Source: Hybos culiciformis (taxonomy: Eukaryota > Arthropoda > Insecta > Diptera > Hybotidae). From it: a stretch of 64,000 nucleotides of DNA. Position 1 is the first letter of the stretch, and each line of letters begins with the position of its first letter. The notes below the pieces were generated by a model, which was not told the origin of the DNA, did not search any database, and was given only the letters and a program-made list of their open reading frames with translations. The DNA lies in the NCBI GenBank assembly GCA_964007475.1, contig OZ023274.1, positions 97,597,322-97,661,321 of the forward strand, in the 5' to 3' direction. Below, piece after piece: positions 58,993 to 64,000 of the stretch. The translations under genes were made by a program, and so were the position numbers.

Positions 58993-61900
58993 ATGAACAA
59001 ATCTAAGGAGGATGGAAAGTTGATGCATGATAATTCGCCGGAAGGTCTACTAAACAAAAAGTCTGAAACCAGCATTATTTTAGAGGTAAGAAGATTATTA
59101 TTTTTCCTGTTATATGCTAAAACATTAAACTTTAGTTTTTTTAATACACAGAATTCCAAAGACTGTAATAAACCACGTGAAAAATGGGGAAATGAAATAG
59201 AATTTTTATTTTCATGCATAGCATTATCAGTTGGTCTAGGAAATGTATGGCGATTTCCTTTCATAGCACTTGGTAAAAATATAATAATTTCATTCTTTAT
59301 AATATACTAAAATCTAAGAAAATGCCTATTATACAACTTGAATTGAAAAAGAGTAAAATTATAATAAAGTTAAAAAAAATAATTAATTAATAAAATTAAA
59401 GAGGAAAAATTCTAGTAGGTACTATGTAGTATATATCAATAGATGCAACTTTTATTTTTATTAATTAATATGGCGTTTAATATAAGATTATTAAATAATT
59501 TCCTTTGACCGCGAAGTAAGTAACATCTTTAGAAAGAAAATAAAATATAAGAGAATACTATGTGAAATTTAATCAAATACTTTCTTTAATGTTAACCGAC
59601 AAAAATCATTATTATTGTCGATTATATTATACAATAAGTAAATTGATTATTTATGTAGAAAAAAAATAAGAAATTTAAATGATCAGCAGCGCACAGGGCA
59701 TTTTGTTTTATGGAAATCGCGTTCTATGCGGAGAATATTTTATGTAAAAAATATTTTTGTAAATCTACAACACAATACATAATCTACAATTTTGAACATA
59801 AATATGTATACCAAATTAATATTATGATAAAATTATATTTTTATAATAGTTATATGCACATTTAGTTAACATTATATATTAGTATACTAAGTAATCCTTT
59901 ATAATTATCATTTTTGTATGATTTTATGAATTTACAAATTTATATTTAAAATCTATATTCGAAAATTAAATAATTTTCTTACTGGTTAATTAACTCCAAA
60001 ATTAACCAATAATATAGGTACTTCGTTGTTTTTTTAATAATTTTTTTTAATAATTCATATCTGATAAAAGAAAAAAAAAATAGTTTTCGAATATGCATTA
60101 TTAAATTCTTGATTACACATTTATTTTAAAATTTTTATTATAGAAAATGGTGGTGGCGCGTTCCTAATACCTTATATTATAGTATTGATCTTAATTGGAA
60201 GACCAGTTTATTATATGGAAGTTATAATTGGCCAATTTTCAAGTCGGGGTTGCATTAAAGCATTTGACCTAGCTCCAATTATGCGAGGTGAGTTATAGTT
60301 TTTGTTATTCATTTCCAAATAAAATTTAAAAACAATTATTTTATTTCCACTTGTTAGTTCTTTTGTAAGAAAATATCGACATTTATTGAAATTCATTTTT
60401 ATATTATGTTTAAAGGTTGTGCCTATGGTCAAGTTTTTGCAACTGCTATGGCAACAACTTATTATGCAAGCATAATGGGCTTAACAATTAAGTACTTAAT
60501 TGCATCAATATCCAGTGAACTTCCGTGGGCGTATTGCAAGCCAGAATTTGGTTCACAATCACAATGTATAGATTCAGCCAGAATCGCTGAAGGTGAAGGG
60601 ACATCATTTTTGAACGAGTCAAATACACAAATAAAATCATCAGCTGAATTATATTTTATGTATGTATATAAGTTTGTAATTATATAATTCTAGTGATCGC
60701 TCCGTAGTCGAAATTCGAGTAAAAAATAATTTTATTTGATAGTTTTGCTGAACTCAGCTCTCCTTAATTTATAATTTTCGCGGATTAGTCGCGATCGTAT
60801 ATGATGTGGAGATGGTCTATGACACGCCCTTACTCGAAAGCATTTACAAAGAAAAAACAATCAAATTAGTTTTTTTTCGAGGTTTTTACGAATTTTGAAA
60901 GGGGTCAAATTTATTTTTAATTTATAAAATTCGCGGTTTCGCGGGTTTGTCGCAATTGGATATGATGGAGGGATGGGCTATACTCTAAAACATGGCCGTA
61001 CCTGAAAACCGTCGACTACTATCGATTACTAAATTATGTTTGTATAAAATTGCAGTAAAAGTGTTTTGCATGAGAAGGATGACATAGAAAATGGCATCGG
61101 ATTACCAAATTGGGAACTAGTAGCTTGTTTATTTGTTGCATGGTGTATTATTGGAGTTATTTTATCTAAAGGGATTCAAAGCTCAGGAAAAGCTTCATAT
61201 TTTTTAGCTTCTTTTCCATATGTACATAATAAATTTATAATTTTTGAATTTATAAATTAATCAATTATTTTTCTTGCAGTGTGTTATGCTCATTTTATTA
61301 ACTCGTGCTGTTACTTTACCCGGTTCAATGGATGGAATTTTATATTTTTTGAAGCCACAATGGAATCAATTACTTAATCCAAAGGTATTTTTTAATAGAA
61401 AGATATAAAAACACTCACATGAGTATAATACCTAACTTATACCTAAATTTTTCATATAAGTATCTTAAAATTATATCAAAAATTTTTTGAAAGCTAATTA
61501 TCTTTGGTTATCTATCTTATCAAAGGCGGAAGCTTTGGAATCAATCGAAAACGGGTTCACAAGAAGTTAATTTTCAATTGTTTTTCGTGTAAAGTAATCC
61601 TATAGGATAATGTATAATTTATCTTTTTTTTTTGATTTATACGCTACGTAATACCCTAAGTTAATAAACTTTGATTTACTTTAAAAATGGATTGTTTTTG
61701 TTTTGCAATGAAAACACAAAGGTAAAAGAAATATTTGAAATTTTTTTTTATGAATTTAAAATAAGAATTAAAAATTTCTTTGGCATACAGCGATAAAATG
61801 ATTATTTATTTCAAAATGTATTCATTTAGTAGATGATGGAATATAAAAATATTTCAATAAGCATAACCTCAGCTTTATAACCGATTTAGTTTTAGATAAA

Positions 61901-63799
61901 GTATCTTCCTTTTTTTAATAATATTTGAAAATTGTTAATTACAAAAAATAATATTAACCTTTAATCTACACTATGTATATTTTAATATTTGATAAAAAAA
62001 AATTGTATCTTAATAAAAAAAATATCCAAATTTCTTTAAAGTTCTACTCCCTATAAGTCCCTTAAATCTTGAATATCTTAATTAAATGCCTTCCTTAAAA
62101 AGTTCGCTGTTGAATTGTTATATTTATATATATATATAGAAAATTCGTTTTAGGTTTGGTATGCTGCAATTACACAAATGTTTTTCTCACTCGCCATCTG
62201 TTTTGGCACATTAATTATGTATGCCTCGTATAATAAGTTCGATAAAAATATCTACAAAGATGTTATAATCATAACAACAATTGATTCATTTACTTCTATA
62301 ATGGCTGGATGTGTAATTTTTGGAATTTTAGGAAATTTAGCATTTGAATTAAAAATTAATAATATTAAAGATGTGATAAAAGGTGGTGCTGGTCTTGCAT
62401 TTATTTCTTATCCAGATGCAATTGCAAAATTTACTTTTTTGCCGCAGGTACAATTTCAAATTATGTAATAAGAACAAAAAAAATATGTTCGATAATTTTA
62501 ATATTTTTTAGGTTTTCTCTGTGTTATTTTTTTCTATGTTATTAGTTCTAGGTGGGTACTAAATAAATATAAATTAAAAATTATTAAAGTTAAAAATGTG
62601 CTCGTTTTTAGCTCTAATCTGAACTAAATTACGCATATATATAAAATAAAAACTATATTTCAAGGTATTGGATCAAATATTGGTATGGCGTCATGTGTAA
62701 TGACCGTTATTAAAGATAAATTTACATACTTACCACATTGGTTATTAGCTTTATCAATTTCATTAATTGGATTTTTATTAGGAACAATTTATATGACACC
62801 TGGAGGCCAGTTTATATTAAATTTAGTTGATTTTTTTGGATGTTCTTTTATTGGATTAGTTTTAGCGATTTGTGAATTAATAGCAATTGGATGGATATAT
62901 GGTAATTTTTTTCTTAGAAACAAACATAAAGAAAAGTTCTGTAATTTATAAGTCTTAAGATAGATATCTACTAAAATTTTTTTTAAATGTTTCAGGTGTG
63001 AAACGTTTTTGCAAGGATATAGAATTTATGTTTGGCATCAAAACTGGTATTTATTGGCGAATTTGTTGGGGTATTATAACACCAACTTTAATGACAATTG
63101 TTTTAGTTTATATGATAGTAGATTATACGCCATTAGAATACAAAAATATTAAATATCCTAGCTCAATTTACGGTAAGTTGTTATCTTTGACCAAGCTCCA
63201 GCTAGTTACGATAAAAAATATATTTCTATTTGATCTCAAAGCACAGAATTCTTTAAATATAAAATTATAAATAGTCTTTACTTAAATTGACTTAAAAAAT
63301 AAAATAATTTTCTGGTCCTTACATATGTAATGTAGTTAAAAATATTCGTAATTTTCTTATATCGTTTTCTACAGGAATTGCTTGGATAATTTTTGGAATT
63401 GGTGTAATGCAATTACCATTTTGGGCATTTTACGATATATATAAGCAGCCTGGAGAGTCAATTGTTCAGGTGATTAAAAAACAAATCAATTTTTATTTAT
63501 TTATATCAATTTAAATTTTTATTATTAGTTATCTTAAATAAATGTGGTTGATATGAATTAGAAATTATTATCAAACCATAATAATCTCATGTGGAAGTCT
63601 TTTATAAATATTTTTTTAAATTATATTTTATTCTTTATTATAGAAAATTAAATTAAGCCTTCAACCAACGAAAAATTGGGGCCCAAAAGAATCGCATCGA
63701 TTCGAAGATTATATAAAATTTAGATCAACTCAAGAAATTGAAGAAAAATACAAATCTTATAATTTATGGAGTAGATTTAAAGATAATGTATTTGGTTAA
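58993..63799 (+). CDS. Sodium-dependent SLC6 transporter, insect nutrient amino acid transporter type
   Basis: Twelve coding exons: 58993-59085, 59152-59272, 60144-60287, 60416-60659, 61056-61221, 61280-61384, 62154-62447, 62512-62551, 62665-62901, 62996-63172, 63375-63469, 63644-63799; 1872 bases, 623 residues, phases consistent. TM1 has the sodium/substrate-site sequence [20 protein letters not shown] (residues 57-76) and [14 protein letters not shown] follows in TM2. The long extracellular loop 2 has two cysteines (AYCKPEF, SQC) and an NES glycosylation site. TM6 reads [20 protein letters not shown] and [14 protein letters not shown] follows. Twelve membrane helices with cytoplasmic ends are expected. 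Closest remembered relative is Drosophila NAAT1 (SSELYFLNVV loop, SSGKAAYFLALFPYV); these carriers import essential amino acids with sodium in gut cells. Substrate cannot be assigned. Exon 8 is only 40 bases. The tail ([13 protein letters not shown]) is short. Confidence 0.93.
60765..61010. repeat. Diverged tandem duplication in SLC6 intron 4
   Basis: TAATTTATAATTTTCGCGG at 60765 and TAATTTATAAAATTCGCGG at 60918 start two related units 153 bases apart, each followed by a GTCGC word, ATATGATG, a purine-rich GGAGATGG/GGAGGGATGG and CTAT. The block is richer in G+C than the rest of the gene's introns and has no exon signal. It may be a repeat element fragment. Confidence 0.6.
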
Positions 63800-64000
63800 A
63801 AAATTTAGTTTAATTTTAGTTTAAGTTTAATTATTGTTTTATATTTAGAATTGAATGTTAATTTTTTTTTTTCAAATTGGATTCTTGTTAATTTGTTAGT
63901 AAATTTTTTTTTTTATTTAAACTATGTGTATACATTTTTTTGTAGTTAAAAATAAAAATAGAAGTATATTTTCAATACCAAACTAATTATTGTCACTTCT
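63800..64000 (+). other. SLC6 gene 3' UTR
   Basis: Directly after the stop. An AATAAA near 63951 is a likely poly(A) signal. The rest is A/T runs up to the window edge. Confidence 0.55.

Noticed and set aside
58890..59264. 124-codon minus-strand frame over SLC6 exons 1-2
   Set aside because: Antisense shadow of the SLC6 coding exons with no recognisable protein.

Overview
This window is nuclear DNA from an AT-rich animal genome, almost certainly an insect. Genes are split by GT-AG introns, intergenic space is long and rich in A/T runs, and eight of the nine genes are conserved eukaryotic or animal genes. The ninth is an SLC6 carrier of the insect nutrient amino acid transporter type. A short TTAGG tract (the common insect telomere repeat) and recurring TACC/GGTA microsatellites fit a non-dipteran insect, but the order cannot be fixed from the sequence alone. 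No prokaryotic, organellar or viral gene was seen.

Layout. 1-16.6 kb holds the 5' part of a minus-strand DEAH-box helicase gene (DHX35-like): a 13-codon first exon, an intron of about 13.2 kb full of small repeats, then the P-loop exon; the rest lies beyond the left edge. 16.6-21.4 kb is repeat-bearing intergenic DNA with a decayed non-LTR retrotransposon 3' end and a 302-bp MITE. 21.4-31 kb is a gene-dense block: Rap1 (-) divergent from FBXO42 (+), then RpL27 (+) converging on the proteasome lid gene Rpn5 (-). 31-38.6 kb is gene-free and carries the most striking structure of the window, a 1.15-kb foldback element whose long inverted arms are built of 14-bp repeats and which is flanked by a 9-bp direct repeat. 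38.7-43 kb has germ cell-less (+) converging on NDUFAF5 (-). NDUFAF5 and POLR1A (RNA polymerase I largest subunit, 13 coding exons, 43.9-53.4 kb) diverge from a shared upstream region that has taken up a 404-bp MITE. 53.4-59 kb is gene-free. 59-63.8 kb is a 12-exon SLC6 transporter gene.

The genes do not form a pathway; they are unrelated housekeeping and developmental genes. Exon-intron structures were assembled by hand from splice consensus, reading-frame continuity and family similarity; in every multi-exon model the phases agree and total coding length is a multiple of three. Most notable for follow-up are the foldback element, the three TIR elements (one in an intron of POLR1A, one between two promoters), the telomere-repeat-tailed retrotransposon remnant and the very long first intron of DHX35.
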